Source of the DNA: Chloroflexota bacterium
GTDB taxonomy: Bacteria > Chloroflexota > Limnocylindria > Limnocylindrales > CSP1-4
DNA: 64,000 nt
Direction: 5' to 3'
Assembly (NCBI GenBank): GCA_947475545.1
Contig: CANJLL010000012.1
Coordinates: 1-64,000 of the forward strand
A model generated the notes under the pieces. It had not been told where the DNA came from and ran no database searches. It saw only the letters and a program-made list of their open reading frames with translations. Positions 50,914 to 60,363 of the stretch are shown in pieces; position 1 is the stretch's first letter, and every line of letters starts with the position of its first letter. Made by a program: the position numbers and the translations under genes.

Positions 50914-51600
50914 GTGAAGATCGTCGTGGGCCTGGGGAATCCCGGGGAGCAGTACAAGGCCACCCGCCACAACGTCGGCTGGATGGTCGTGGACCGCGTC
51001 GTCGACCGGGCCGGCTGGGCGGGTCGGGGCCGCACGCGTGATGCCGCGTCCGTGGTCATGGGCCGGTTCCGAGGGCTGGACATCACCCTGGTCAAGCCGC
51101 TCACCTACATGAACGATTCGGGCAGCGCGGTGCGCAAGGTCCTGGCCCGCGAGCACGCGCCACTGGTGGATCTGCTGGTCGTCACCGACGACTTCTCCCT
51201 CCCGTTCGGCAAGCTCCGCTTCCGCGAGGGCGGCAGCTCGGGCGGCCACAACGGCCTCAAGTCGATCATCGACGAGATGCAGACTGAGCAGTTCAGCCGG
51301 CTGCGCATCGGGATCGGTGACCCGGGCAACGACGTGGTGGACCACGTCCTCAGCGCGTTCGCGCCCAACCAGCGTCAGCGCCTGGACGAGCTGCTGGCGG
51401 CCGCCGCGGACGCCGTCGAGACATGGGCGCGCGACGGCACGCGCAAGGCCGCCAACCGCTGGAACGCCTTCGACCTTCGTCCCGCTGACCAGGACCGCGT
51501 CGCGCCCGCGGGCGAGGTGGATGGCCCGCCCGGCGGCGACGGGATCCGGCGCACGAAGACCGGCTGGCGCCGGGTCAAGCCGCCGGTGGAGGAGCCGTGA
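50914..51600 (+). CDS. pth: Peptidyl-tRNA hydrolase
   Basis: A 228-residue enzyme freeing tRNA from dropped-off peptidyl-tRNA. The N-terminus [20 protein letters not shown] carries the catalytic His. [47 protein letters not shown] and [11 protein letters not shown] are the family motifs. GTG 50914 follows GGAGG. The C-terminal 40 residues are extra and charged. It overlaps mfd by GTGA, a common gene pair. Confidence 0.96.
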   Translation: MKIVVGLGNPGEQYKATRHNVGWMVVDRVVDRAGWAGRGRTRDAASVVMGRFRGLDITLVKPLTYMNDSGSAVRKVLAREHAPLVDLLVVTDDFSLPFGKLRFREGGSSGGHNGLKSIIDEMQTEQFSRLRIGIGDPGNDVVDHVLSAFAPNQRQRLDELLAAAADAVETWARDGTRKAANRWNAFDLRPADQDRVAPAGEVDGPPGGDGIRRTKTGWRRVKPPVEEP

Positions 51601-54600
51601 CCCAGGCCCGGGCCAGGCGACGGGCGGGGGCGGGTTCCGGCGACCCCGCGCGCACGACCCGATCTGGCGGCCGGCGTCTGCCCGATCTCTCCGCGCTTCC
51701 GCCGCTGCTGGCCGCCACCGGCTCGTTTGGGGCGCTCCGCGAGCGCCTGGGGCTGCCCGGCGGCAAGCTGGACGCCCGCCACGGACGGCACGCCGGCCTG
51801 CTCTCCGTCCCGCACGGGGCAAAGACCTACCTGGTGGCGGCGCTGGCCCTGGCGAAGGACGGGGAGCGGATCTGCTGGGTGGCGCGCGACGCCGAGGTGG
51901 GCGATCGCGTCGCCGAGGAGCTGGCGGCCTGGCTGGGCGACGCCGCCGCGGTCGCCGTCCTGGAGCCGCGCACGGCGCTGGCCTACGAGCGCAGCGAGCT
52001 GATCGCCGACGAGACCGCCGCCCGCGTCGCCGCCCTGTCCGCCTGGCGCAGCGGCCGTGCCCGCGTCCTGGTGGCCAGCGTCCAGGCGCTCCTCCAGCAC
52101 ACGATTGGCGCCGCAGACCTGCCCGCGTCCCCCCGCGAGCTGCAGCGCGGCGACCGCCTCGTCCAGGACCAGCTCCTGCGCGACCTGCTCGCCCTGGGAT
52201 ACACCCCGGTGCTGGAGGTGGCGGGCCACGGCGAGTTTGCACGGCGCGGCGGCATCGTTGACCTCTTCCCGCCGTCGGCGGAGCTGCCGGTCCGGATCGA
52301 GCTGTTTGGCGATGAGATCGACTCGATGCGGGCCTTTGATCCCACCGACCAGCGCTCCGTCCGCGACGTGGATCGCGTCACGCTCCTGCCGGCCTCGGAG
52401 TTCCTCCTGCCGCCCGGCGGGGTGGGGGAGCTCCGAACGCACCTCGGCAAGCTGGCGCCGAAGCTCACCGAACGCCTGGCGGCGGACCTCCTGCGCTTTG
52501 ATTCGGGTGGTGATGGGGTCACCGATGCGGCCGGCCCGGCCGCTCCCGCTTCGTCTGCGGGCTCCGCTTCGGCCGCAGCGCTGGCCGGCTCCGCTTCGGC
52601 CGCAGCGCTGGCCGGCTCCGCTTCGGCCGCGGCCACCGCGCAGCTTGCCACCCGCGCCGTCCAGATCGGCGACGCCGCCGAGATCTGGGGCCCGCTGCTG
52701 GCCCCCGCCACCGGCCTGGATCACGTCGACCCCGCCACCCTGCTCGTGATCGATGAGCCCGGCGACGTGGCCGAGGTGGCCGCCTCGCTCTGGCGCCAGT
52801 CGACCGAGCGCGAGGAGGAGCAGGTTGCCGCCGGCGACCTCCCCGACGGCTGGCCGGCACCCTACCTCCCCGAGAAGGCCTGGCGGCAACGACTCACCGC
52901 CGCCCGCACCCTGGAGCTCACCTGGGAGTCGGACGCGCCCGAGGTGGCCATCGCCACCGGCGGCCTCTCGTCGGGCGACGTCTTCGGCTTCCACGATCCA
53001 GGGATGCCATCGGGCCGCGCCTCGCAGGTCGCGGAGTTCGTGGATCGCTGGGCCGCGGACAAGGCCCGCATCGTGCTCGCCTCAGACCAGGCGCCGCGCC
53101 TTGCGGACCTGCTGGCGGAGGCCGGTCGCCCCGTCGCCGTGGTCTCGCGCCTCGAGGCCGCCCCGCCGCCCGGCGCCGTCAGCCTGATCGAGCGCAGCCT
53201 CAACGGCGGCTTTGCCGGAGGTCCCGACGGCCTGGTCTTCGTCACCGACCGCGAGCTCTTCGGGAACGTCCGCGTCCGGCGCCCCAAGGCGCTTCGACGC
53301 CTCGTCCCGCGCGACATGGTGGAGCGGCTCACCCCCGGCGACACCGTGGTCCACGTGGACTACGGCGTGGCGCGCTACGAGCAGATGCTCCGCCGGCGCG
53401 GGGCCGGGGAGGACCGCGAGTACCTGGAGCTCAGCTTCCAGGCCGGCGACACCATCTACGTCCCCGTCGAACAGATCCAGCGGGTCACCCGCTACACGGG
53501 CGGAGATCATCCGCAGCTCAGCAAGCTGGGCGGTGGCGACTGGGCCCGCGCCAAGGGCCGCGTTCGCAAGGCCGTGGCCGACCTGGCCGACGACCTCCTC
53601 GCCCTGTACGCGGCCCGGGCGGCCGCCCGCGGCACGGCCTTCTCGCCAGACTCCCCCTGGCAGGCCGAGATGGAGGCCAGCTTCCCGTACGAGGAGACGG
53701 TCGACCAGCTGCGCGCGATCAACGACGTCAAGGACGACATGGAGACGGGCCGCCCGATGGACCGGCTGGTCGTGGGCGACGTGGGCTACGGCAAGACCGA
53801 GGTGGCCCTTCGGGCCGCCTTCAAGGCCATCCAGGACGAGCGCCAGGTCGCGGTGCTGGTGCCCACCACGGTGCTGGCATCCCAGCACTTCCAGACCTTC
53901 TCGCAGCGGTTTGCCGCCTTCCCGCTCAAGGTCGCCCTGCTCAGCCGCACGGTGCCGACGGCGGACCAGGCCAGGTCGCTGGCCGGCCTCTCCGACGGCA
54001 CGGTCGACCTGGTCGTAGGCACCCACCGGCTGCTCTCCAAGGACATCAAGTTCCGGAACCTGGGCCTGGTCGTCGTGGACGAGGAGCAGCGCTTCGGCGT
54101 GGCCGCCAAGGAGCGCCTCAAGCACCTCCGCAAGGAGGTCGATGTCCTGACGCTCTCGGCGACGCCCATCCCGCGGACGCTGAACCTGGCGCTGGCGGGG
54201 ATCCGCGACCTGTCGGTCATCGAGACGCCGCCGGAGGACCGGCTCCCCATCCAGACGCGCGTGGCGGAGGCCTCGGCCGGCCTGGTCCGCGACGCGATCC
54301 TCCGCGAGCTGGACCGCGGCGGCCAGGTCTTCTACGTCCACAACCGGGTGGAGACCATCGAGGCGCAGGCCGACCAGCTCCGCCGCCTGCTCCCCGGCGC
54401 CCGGATCATCGTGGGCCACGGACAGATGGCTGAGGGCGTGCTGGAGAAGGTGATGCTCCGCTTCGCCGACGGCGCGGCGGACGTCCTCGTCTGCACCACG
54501 ATCATCGAATCCGGCCTGGACATCCCCAACGCCAACACGATCATCATCGACCGCGCGGACACGCTGGGCCTGGCGCAGCTCTACCAGCTTCGTGGCCGGG

Positions 54601-55370
54601 TGGGCCGATCGTCGCGGCGCGCCTATGCGTACCTGCTCTACCGCCGTCGCGAGAAGCTCAGCGAGGAGGCGCGCAAGCGCCTGCAGGCGATCTTCAATGC
54701 CTCGGAGCTGGGGGCGGGCTTCCAGATCGCGCTGTCCGACCTGGAGATCCGCGGGGCGGGCAACATCCTGGGCGGCGAGCAGTCCGGACACATGGCGGCC
54801 GTGGGCTTCGACCTCTACTCGCGCATGCTCGCCGAGGCGGTCGAGGAGAAGAAGGCGACGTTCGAAGGACGGGCGCCCTCGGTCGAACCGGCGACGGCCA
54901 TCGTCGACCTCCCGGTCGAGGCGTTTCTGCCTGACGACTACGTTCCCGAGCAGTCCCAGAAGCTGGAGCTCTACCGGAAGCTGGCACGGGCGCGGACGGG
55001 CGGCGACATCGCGGCCTTCCGCCAGGAGGCGATCGACCGGTTCGGGGCGCTGCCGCCGCCGGTGCTCAAGCTGGTCGAGGTGGCGGAGCTCCGCCTCGCG
55101 GCCGAGGCGGCCGACGTGGCGTCCATCTCGCGCGAGGAGGGCTGGCTGGTGGTCCGCTTCGGGGCCGGGCTCTCCCGGCCCACGGCGATGCGGCTGCTCG
55201 CCGGCACCGGCCTGCCGGGGGTCCGGCCGGCCGACCTGGCGTTTGCCACGAACCAGGTCCGAATCCGCCTGCCGCGTGATCCGGCCCGGGTCTGGCCGCT
55301 GACGCAGGCCATCGTCGCCCGGCTACGGGTCGAGGTTCCGACGGCAACACCGGACGGGCCCGCGAAGTAA
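51597..55370 (+). CDS. mfd: Transcription-repair coupling factor
   Basis: A 1257-residue SF2 translocase that removes stalled RNA polymerase and recruits UvrA. The UvrB-like N-terminal domains (GHGEFARRGGIVDLFPPSAE, RIELFGDEIDSMRAFD) are followed by the RNAP-interaction domain (GDTVVHVDYGVARYEQM). The motor has DRLVVGDVGYGKTEVALRAA (Walker A), VVDEEQRFGV (DEEQ box) and QLRGRVGRSSRRAYAYLLY, and the end is a TRCF D7 domain (YRKLARAR). A 27-bp tandem repeat adds an Ala/Ser-rich insert near residue 325. GTG 51597 overlaps pth. Confidence 0.97.
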   Translation: MTQARARRRAGAGSGDPARTTRSGGRRLPDLSALPPLLAATGSFGALRERLGLPGGKLDARHGRHAGLLSVPHGAKTYLVAALALAKDGERICWVARDAEVGDRVAEELAAWLGDAAAVAVLEPRTALAYERSELIADETAARVAALSAWRSGRARVLVASVQALLQHTIGAADLPASPRELQRGDRLVQDQLLRDLLALGYTPVLEVAGHGEFARRGGIVDLFPPSAELPVRIELFGDEIDSMRAFDPTDQRSVRDVDRVTLLPASEFLLPPGGVGELRTHLGKLAPKLTERLAADLLRFDSGGDGVTDAAGPAAPASSAGSASAAALAGSASAAALAGSASAAATAQLATRAVQIGDAAEIWGPLLAPATGLDHVDPATLLVIDEPGDVAEVAASLWRQSTEREEEQVAAGDLPDGWPAPYLPEKAWRQRLTAARTLELTWESDAPEVAIATGGLSSGDVFGFHDPGMPSGRASQVAEFVDRWAADKARIVLASDQAPRLADLLAEAGRPVAVVSRLEAAPPPGAVSLIERSLNGGFAGGPDGLVFVTDRELFGNVRVRRPKALRRLVPRDMVERLTPGDTVVHVDYGVARYEQMLRRRGAGEDREYLELSFQAGDTIYVPVEQIQRVTRYTGGDHPQLSKLGGGDWARAKGRVRKAVADLADDLLALYAARAAARGTAFSPDSPWQAEMEASFPYEETVDQLRAINDVKDDMETGRPMDRLVVGDVGYGKTEVALRAAFKAIQDERQVAVLVPTTVLASQHFQTFSQRFAAFPLKVALLSRTVPTADQARSLAGLSDGTVDLVVGTHRLLSKDIKFRNLGLVVVDEEQRFGVAAKERLKHLRKEVDVLTLSATPIPRTLNLALAGIRDLSVIETPPEDRLPIQTRVAEASAGLVRDAILRELDRGGQVFYVHNRVETIEAQADQLRRLLPGARIIVGHGQMAEGVLEKVMLRFADGAADVLVCTTIIESGLDIPNANTIIIDRADTLGLAQLYQLRGRVGRSSRRAYAYLLYRRREKLSEEARKRLQAIFNASELGAGFQIALSDLEIRGAGNILGGEQSGHMAAVGFDLYSRMLAEAVEEKKATFEGRAPSVEPATAIVDLPVEAFLPDDYVPEQSQKLELYRKLARARTGGDIAAFRQEAIDRFGALPPPVLKLVEVAELRLAAEAADVASISREEGWLVVRFGAGLSRPTAMRLLAGTGLPGVRPADLAFATNQVRIRLPRDPARVWPLTQAIVARLRVEVPTATPDGPAK
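52561..52634. repeat. In-frame 27-bp tandem repeat in mfd, 2.7 copies
   Basis: Two exact copies of a 27-bp unit beginning GCTCCGCTTCGGCCGCAGCG and a partial third encode AGSASAAAL blocks. They fall in a linker of Mfd between its N-terminal domains. The unit preserves the frame. Confidence 0.92.
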
Positions 55371-55430
55371 GGGGTTGCGCGGCACGGCTAGAGTTCGGGG
55401 TGCCAACCATTAACTCCCCCGGAGGCATCC

Positions 55431-55886
55431 ATGTACAAGCGGGTCCTTGTCGCCTTCGACGAGAGCGAGGTTGCCCGTCGGGCACTCAGCGAAGCCATCA
55501 CCATGGCCAAGGACAGCGGATCGGTCCTGAGGATCGTGCACGCCGTCGACGTCATGTTCCCGGCGACGACGGACATGGTCTACGTGGACCTGGAGACGTA
55601 CCGCCGCGACAGGATCGCGACCGGACAGGGCATCGTGGAGGCCGCCGCCGCGCCGGCCCGGCAGGTCGGCATCCAGGTGGAGACGGGCGTGCTGGAGGTG
55701 GAGGGCAGCCGGTTCTCCAACGCGATTCTCAACGAGGCCAAGGCCTGGGGCGCGCAGCTGATCGTCGTGGGCACACGCGGCCGCGGTGCGCTCATCCACC
55801 TGTTGCTGGGCAGCGTGGCCGAACGGATCATCCGCCACTCCGCGGTGCCGGTGCTCCTCGTGGGCAGCCCCGAGAAGGGCAGGTAG
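55431..55886 (+). CDS. Universal stress protein, UspA family
   Basis: A 151-residue UspA-fold protein. KRVLVAFDESEVARRALSEA at the start and the ATP-binding LIVVGTRGRGALIHLLLGSV with AERIIRHSAVPVLLV (G-2x-G-9x-G-S/T-like) at the end are intact, so it probably binds ATP. An ATG 7 nt after GGAGG is the start. It stands behind mfd with a 60-bp gap. Its cellular task is not defined by sequence. Confidence 0.93.
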   Translation: MYKRVLVAFDESEVARRALSEAITMAKDSGSVLRIVHAVDVMFPATTDMVYVDLETYRRDRIATGQGIVEAAAAPARQVGIQVETGVLEVEGSRFSNAILNEAKAWGAQLIVVGTRGRGALIHLLLGSVAERIIRHSAVPVLLVGSPEKGR

Positions 55887-55906
55887 CCGGCGCCGTGGGG
55901 GAGGAG

Positions 55907-56065
55907 ATGGGCCAGCGAGGCACGCCCGCGAAGGCGAAGGCGAGCGTCAGCAGGCCGGCTTCCCGTGTCGCGTCGGTCATGATGGAGCGCGGCATGGGAC
56001 ACGGCCACGCCAACGCTGTCGTGGCCGACGCACTCCACGAGATGAACCGCGAGAGGGGAGCCTGA
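55907..56065 (+). CDS. Short ORF with DUF4287-like end
   Basis: A 52-residue ORF. The C-terminal half, VMMERGMGHGHANAVVADAL, resembles the last helix of DUF4287 proteins (GLGHGHANAL-type), which often accompany DUF1801-like proteins. The N-terminal half is Lys/Ala/Arg-rich. GGGGGAGGAG lies directly in front of ATG 55907. The DUF1801 gene starts 2 bp after the stop. It may be a minimal DUF4287 version or a remnant of a larger gene. Confidence 0.5.
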   Translation: MGQRGTPAKAKASVSRPASRVASVMMERGMGHGHANAVVADALHEMNRERGA

Positions 56066-56067
56066 CG

Positions 56068-56481
56068 TTGGGAGCAGCTACGTCGGTCGACGAGTACCTC
56101 GCCGGGTTGCCGACAGAGCGCCTGATGCAGCTCCAGGAGCTGCGCGAGACCATCCGTGCCGCCGCGCCGGGGGCCGAGGAGTGCATCGCGTACAACATGC
56201 CAGCCCTTCGGCAGCACGGACGATTCCTGATCTCGTACCAGGCGTTCTCGGCGCACACCAGCGTCTTTCCGGCCAGCCAGCTGGTCCAGGACGCGCTGGG
56301 CCCAGACCTGGCGCCGTACCTCTCCGGCAAGGCGACCATCCGGTTCCCGGCCGCGCACCCCATCCCGCTCAACCTGGTGACCTGGATCGTCCAGGTGCGC
56401 GTGGGCGAGGTGGCGGCGTCGGCGGCGGCGACTGAGGAAGCCGAGGCCGCCAGTGCGCGGCGCAGCCGGTCGCGGACCTGA
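56068..56481 (+). CDS. DUF1801 (YdhG-like) protein
   Basis: A 137-residue protein with the DUF1801/YdhG fold: SVDEYLAGLPTERLMQLQEL, then APGAEECIAYNMPALRQHGR and SGKATIRFPAAHPIPLNLV, all strong family marks. Members bind unknown ligands; related proteins sequester iron or act in stress. TTG 56068 is chosen because it opens right before the conserved VDEYL and follows the small ORF closely. The selenoprotein gene starts 1 bp after its stop, so the three genes form a tight unit. Confidence 0.8.
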   Translation: MGAATSVDEYLAGLPTERLMQLQELRETIRAAAPGAEECIAYNMPALRQHGRFLISYQAFSAHTSVFPASQLVQDALGPDLAPYLSGKATIRFPAAHPIPLNLVTWIVQVRVGEVAASAAATEEAEAASARRSRSRT

Positions 56482-56482
56482 C

Positions 56483-57709
56483 GTGCCCCGCATCGAGGAT
56501 GTCAGCGAAGTCACTCGCCAGTCCTGGCTGAACTTCCCCGTCTTCGAGCACCAGGACGCGCCATTCGTCCGCCCGACCCGACCCCTGCGCGAGGCGCGGG
56601 TCGCCCTCGTGACCACCGCCGGTGTCCATCTCCGCGGCGACCGGCCGTTTGCCAGCAGCGACCAGACCTTCCGGGTCATTCCGTCCAGCAGCCCGGCCAT
56701 GGCCATCGTCCAGAGCCACAGCTCGATCGGCTTCGACCGGACGGCCTTCATGCGCGACGTGAACATCAGCTTCCCGGTGGACCGCCTGCGCGAGTTGCGC
56801 GATGCCGGCGAGATCGGGAGCTTCGCCCCGGACTTCTACTCGTTCATGGGCGGTTCCCGCGCGCCCCGGGTGATGGAGCGTGAGACCGGCCCGGAGGTTG
56901 CACGCCGCCTCCTCGCCGATGGCGTCGAGGTCGTCCTCCTCACGCCAACCTGACCCAACTGCACGCACGCGGTCTGCGTGCTCGCCCGAGTGTTCGAGGA
57001 GGCCGGCCTGTCGACCACGGCCCTCGCGCTGATCCGCGACCATGCCGAGCGGGCCAGGCCACCGCGCGCGCTGTTTGTGCCGTTCCCGCTGGGCTTCGCC
57101 CTGGGCCGCCCGGACGACCCGCCCTTCCAGCACCGGGTGCTTCGGGCGGCGTTCGATCTGCTCGCGGTCGAGTCCGGTCCCGTCCTGGCCGATTTCGCCG
57201 AGGGGACTGACGCCCCGGTGGAGGTGCTCCAGGCCTCGGAGGCGCTGGCGGCCTCCGCGCTGGCGGCCTCGTCGTCAGGGCGGGCGACCCCGGTCGAGTC
57301 GGAGACCCTGGGCCCGGCCGACGAGGTCACGGCGCTCCGCGGCTACTACGAGCAATGGCTGGCGGACCACGATGGCCGGACCGTGGTGGGCCTGACCGGC
57401 ATCGCGCAGCGGCGCTGGCGGGGCCTGATCCGTTACCTGGAGGGCTATGCCGCGGGAAGCCCACCGTGGTATGCGGAGCTGCCGCCCGACCTGCCGCTCG
57501 CGCGCTTCCTGCGCTACGCAGCGGACGACTTGAAGGCGTTCTACTTCGAGGCCAGGATGGCGCGCCGCCCCGACCAGGTCGACAACGAACTCCAGCGCTG
57601 GTTCTGGACCGAGACGGCCATGGGCGACTTGCTGACGCGCGTCGCAAGCCGGATGGCCGCCGGCGGCGATGCCGAGATGGCGCTCTACGCGAAGGGCATC
57701 GCGCGCTGA
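56483..57709 (+). CDS. Selenoprotein, glycine/sarcosine/betaine reductase B (GrdB)-like
   Basis: A 408-residue protein if TGA 56951-56953 is read as selenocysteine (Sec157). The N-terminal part (PRIEDVSEVTRQSWLNFPVF, RVALVTTAGVHLRGDRPF, SFMGGSRAPRVMERETGPEV) belongs to the GrdB/PrdB family, whose redox centre normally follows LLTPT as U/C-PxC. Here the frame reads LLTPT-TGA-PNC. The same frame then continues with THAVCVLARVFEEAGLSTTA and typical family sequence to 57709, plus a C-terminal extension of about 130 residues (RGYYEQWLADHDGRTVVGLT). A SECIS-like hairpin follows the TGA. The reaction is unknown in such aerobes; a Sec-dependent reductase is likely. Confidence 0.85.
56951..56981 (+). 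promoter_or_regulatory. Sec codon with bacterial SECIS element
   Basis: The TGA at 56951-56953 is followed, after seven nucleotides, by a 7-bp stem GCACGCA/TGCGTGC (56961-56967 with 56975-56981). Its loop CGCGGTC carries the GGTC that SelB recognises in bacterial SECIS loops. The loop guanines lie 17 nt after the TGA, within the known 16-37 nt range. Placement, loop and context agree with a functional bSECIS. Confidence 0.85.
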
Positions 57710-57850
57710 CGGTGCAGGCGCCGCCCGTCGCCGACCTCGCCGGACCCCGGGAACCACCCGGTGACGGCTTCGCCGCGCGCTGACATCATTGGGCCAGCTG
57801 CCGCCGCGCCCTCGCCACGGACGGCGCGCGTCCCACCACGGAGGCTTGCC

Positions 57851-59599
57851 TTGACCGGGTCCCTGGAGATCGACCTGCTGCCGCCCGGCTACTGGTCTTC
57901 GGCACGACTCCGCGAGGTGCTCGACAAGACCGTCACCGTGGAGCTGGTGGCCAGCCTGGAGGGCCTCACCCCCGGGCAGCTGGGCGCCCTGGACCGGCTG
58001 ATCGCCGTGAACCGGCTGATGCAGGACGTCTACGAGGATCAGCTCCACCACCAGGCACTGGCGGCGCGCGATGAGCTGATCCGGCTGCACGAGGAGACGG
58101 GTCGGGGTCCACGCACGCAGGACCTCCTGGCACTCTGGGACCTGTCGAACGGCCCGATCGCGGTCACGCTCGACAACGAGCGCCTGCCGTTCGTCCCCGT
58201 CGATGGCTTCACCCAGGGCAAGCACGTCTACCCGTGGGGGATCAGCGAGGCAGAGGTCGAGGAGCACCTGGCCGCGCACCCCGGCGACCGGACCGCCATC
58301 CACGGCCTGCGGACCGTGGTCCGACGGGCGACCGCGGAGCACCTGGCGACCGACCTGGCGACCCTCGACCGGCACCCCGGCCTGGCCCTGCTCCACCCGG
58401 GGTTGGTCGAGCGGCTGGCTGCCCTGCGTCCGGGCACGGCCGGCTCGCGTCTCTACGCCGTCCCATTCGCGGTCCGCTGGGCGGAGCCGATGCTGGCCGC
58501 CTCGGGGCTCCTGCGCGAGGCCGCGGAGCAGCTTCCCGCTGACGACGACTTCGGCCAGTTCCTCCGCCAGCGGGCCGTGGACCTCCTGACCGACGAGTAC
58601 GAGCCCGGCGACGCGGCCTGGGTCCGCGGCCGGCCCGGCCCGCTGAACGCGGTGATCGGCGCCTACGAGACCTACGACGACTCCCTGTACGGGGCCAAGG
58701 CGTTCTACGGCGTCAGCCTGTACCGGCGCGACGAAGCCCGGACCAGGTCGCTGGAGGAGGCGCTCCGCCACCTGCAGGCGCTCCAGGACGGACTCCCGTA
58801 CCACGGTGAGCGAACCGTCTCGCGCGAGATCCCGGTGGGCGCCTACGACGTCATCGCGGATTCCGGGTCCCAGCGGAACGTGGCCGCGCAGATCCTCCCC
58901 AACGAGGCGCGCCTGACCCGCAAGTACGGCCGCACGATCATGCTCCGCCAGAACGTCATCGCGAACCCGGCCGGCCTGATCCGCCAGCGCGACCGATGGG
59001 CGGCCGCCGTCGCGCCGGCGCATCGCCACCAGCTGACCGAAGAGGGCCGTTTTCAGCAGGTGCTGTGGCACGAGATCGGCCACTACCTCGGTCCCCTGGA
59101 GGACCAGGCGACGCAGCTCGAGGAGGAGGGCGTGCTGCTGGAGGAACTCAAGGCGGAGTTGATCTCGGTCCGCGCGGCGGACCACCTGCACGCCCGCGGC
59201 CTGATCGGTCCGGAGGTTCGTGCCGGGATCCGCGCCTCGGCGATCCTCGCGATGCTGCGCCCGGTGCGCCCGGTGCGGGAGCAGACCTACGAGACGCTCT
59301 GGACCATGATGCTCAACTACTGGCTGGCGAACGGGGCGCTGGAGCTGGCCTCGGACGGACTCCGGATCCACGCCGACCGGGTCGCCGGGGTGGTGGAGGC
59401 GATGCTCCGCGAGGTGCTCGCGTTCCTGGATGGCGGGGCCAAGGTGGACGCCACCGCGTTCATCGTGCGCTGGTCGACGTGGGATGAGCGCAATGACCGC
59501 ATCGCCGCCGCGGTCCGGTCGGTCGAGCGCTACCGCTTCAGCCGATACGTGTACCCGGCGTTGCGCCGGACGGTGCCCGGAGTCCCCGATCCGGCCTGA
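57851..59599 (+). CDS. DPP III (M49)-like zinc metallopeptidase
   Basis: A 582-residue protein. The zinc site is QVLWHEIGHYLG (HExxH) with a second ELKAELISVRA helix carrying the third ligand Glu, as in the dipeptidyl-peptidase III family, where the motif is HExxGH and EECRAE. The spacer and helix are similar, so M49-like function is likely. TTG 57851 is chosen because GGAGG lies 6 nt upstream; a GTG at 57761 would add 30 residues without similarity. No signal peptide, thus cytosolic. The substrate is unknown. It follows the selenoprotein gene by 141 bp. Confidence 0.75.
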   Translation: MTGSLEIDLLPPGYWSSARLREVLDKTVTVELVASLEGLTPGQLGALDRLIAVNRLMQDVYEDQLHHQALAARDELIRLHEETGRGPRTQDLLALWDLSNGPIAVTLDNERLPFVPVDGFTQGKHVYPWGISEAEVEEHLAAHPGDRTAIHGLRTVVRRATAEHLATDLATLDRHPGLALLHPGLVERLAALRPGTAGSRLYAVPFAVRWAEPMLAASGLLREAAEQLPADDDFGQFLRQRAVDLLTDEYEPGDAAWVRGRPGPLNAVIGAYETYDDSLYGAKAFYGVSLYRRDEARTRSLEEALRHLQALQDGLPYHGERTVSREIPVGAYDVIADSGSQRNVAAQILPNEARLTRKYGRTIMLRQNVIANPAGLIRQRDRWAAAVAPAHRHQLTEEGRFQQVLWHEIGHYLGPLEDQATQLEEEGVLLEELKAELISVRAADHLHARGLIGPEVRAGIRASAILAMLRPVRPVREQTYETLWTMMLNYWLANGALELASDGLRIHADRVAGVVEAMLREVLAFLDGGAKVDATAFIVRWSTWDERNDRIAAAVRSVERYRFSRYVYPALRRTVPGVPDPA

Positions 59600-59668
59600 T
59601 CACGCGCCGCGGGCGGGTCCGGCCGGCCGCCCTCAGTCAGCCGGCCGGACGCCCGGGTTCCCGGGGTG

Positions 59669-60136
59669 TCAGATCGTGATGGCGTTCGTCCAGCCGCCGA
59701 ACACGCCGGCGAGGACCGCGAGCACCGTGATGAACGTGGCCAGCCGGGACGGGACGTGGATGGGCGAGGTCTGGCGGCCCAGCAGGATGATCACCCCGCC
59801 GACGAACGCGACCAGCACCAGCTTGGCCGCGAGCAGGCCCAGCAGCCCGCTGGCATGGAAGCTGCTGACGACCAACGGGTTGAGCTCCGCGCGGATGCCG
59901 TGGCGCTGGACCATGACCACGAACGTCGAGAAGTCAAACAGCTGGGCGGCCAGGATCGCGATCAGCCGGAAGCTCAGGATGGTGTTGTCGAGACCCGGCA
60001 CGATGGTGCCGGCCGGTCGCCGGGTGGCGCCCACGGCGTAGGACCCGGCGGTCGCCGGCGCACCACCGGACGGCTGGCCGGTTGACGCCCCGGGGCGGGA
60101 CAACAGGGCACGGGCGGGACGGACAAGACCACGCAT
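59669..60136 (-). CDS. Small membrane protein, DUF5658-like
   Basis: A 155-residue protein. After a 60-residue Arg/Pro/Gly-rich lead come three membrane segments (SFRLIAILAAQLFDFSTFVV, LLGLLAAKLVLVAFVGGVII and FITVLAVLAGVFGGWTNAIT), with HGIRAELNPLV between the first two, as in DUF5658. ATG 60136 follows a GGAG; ATG 60193 is an alternative. It is convergent with the peptidase gene and has a 227-bp spacer to the divergent MFS gene that shows no motif I can support. Confidence 0.6.
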   Translation of the reverse strand: MRGLVRPARALLSRPGASTGQPSGGAPATAGSYAVGATRRPAGTIVPGLDNTILSFRLIAILAAQLFDFSTFVVMVQRHGIRAELNPLVVSSFHASGLLGLLAAKLVLVAFVGGVIILLGRQTSPIHVPSRLATFITVLAVLAGVFGGWTNAITI

Positions 60137-60363
60137 CACGGCTGCTCCAGCAGTCAGGACGGGTCGGTTTCGCCAATAGCTCGGTCCGGTCATAGGCGAC
60201 CAATGTTCGTGGCCGGACGTCGTTGCTTCTCCGTCGATGGGAGAACTATGCGCCGCTGGGACGATCGGCTGCCAGCGGCGGGACCGTTTAGTGTTGCCAC
60301 GGGGCGCCACCCGGCGGGCCGGAGCGGTCCAGGCTGGGCGCCGGCGAGCCGATAGAGAGGGGT

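Noticed and set aside
56954-56980. The selenoprotein read as two separate genes with a GTG or other restart after the TGA
   Set aside because: There is no ribosome-binding site, both parts lie in one frame, the break falls on the family's redox residue and a SECIS-like hairpin follows. A simple nonsense mutation would not explain the hairpin.
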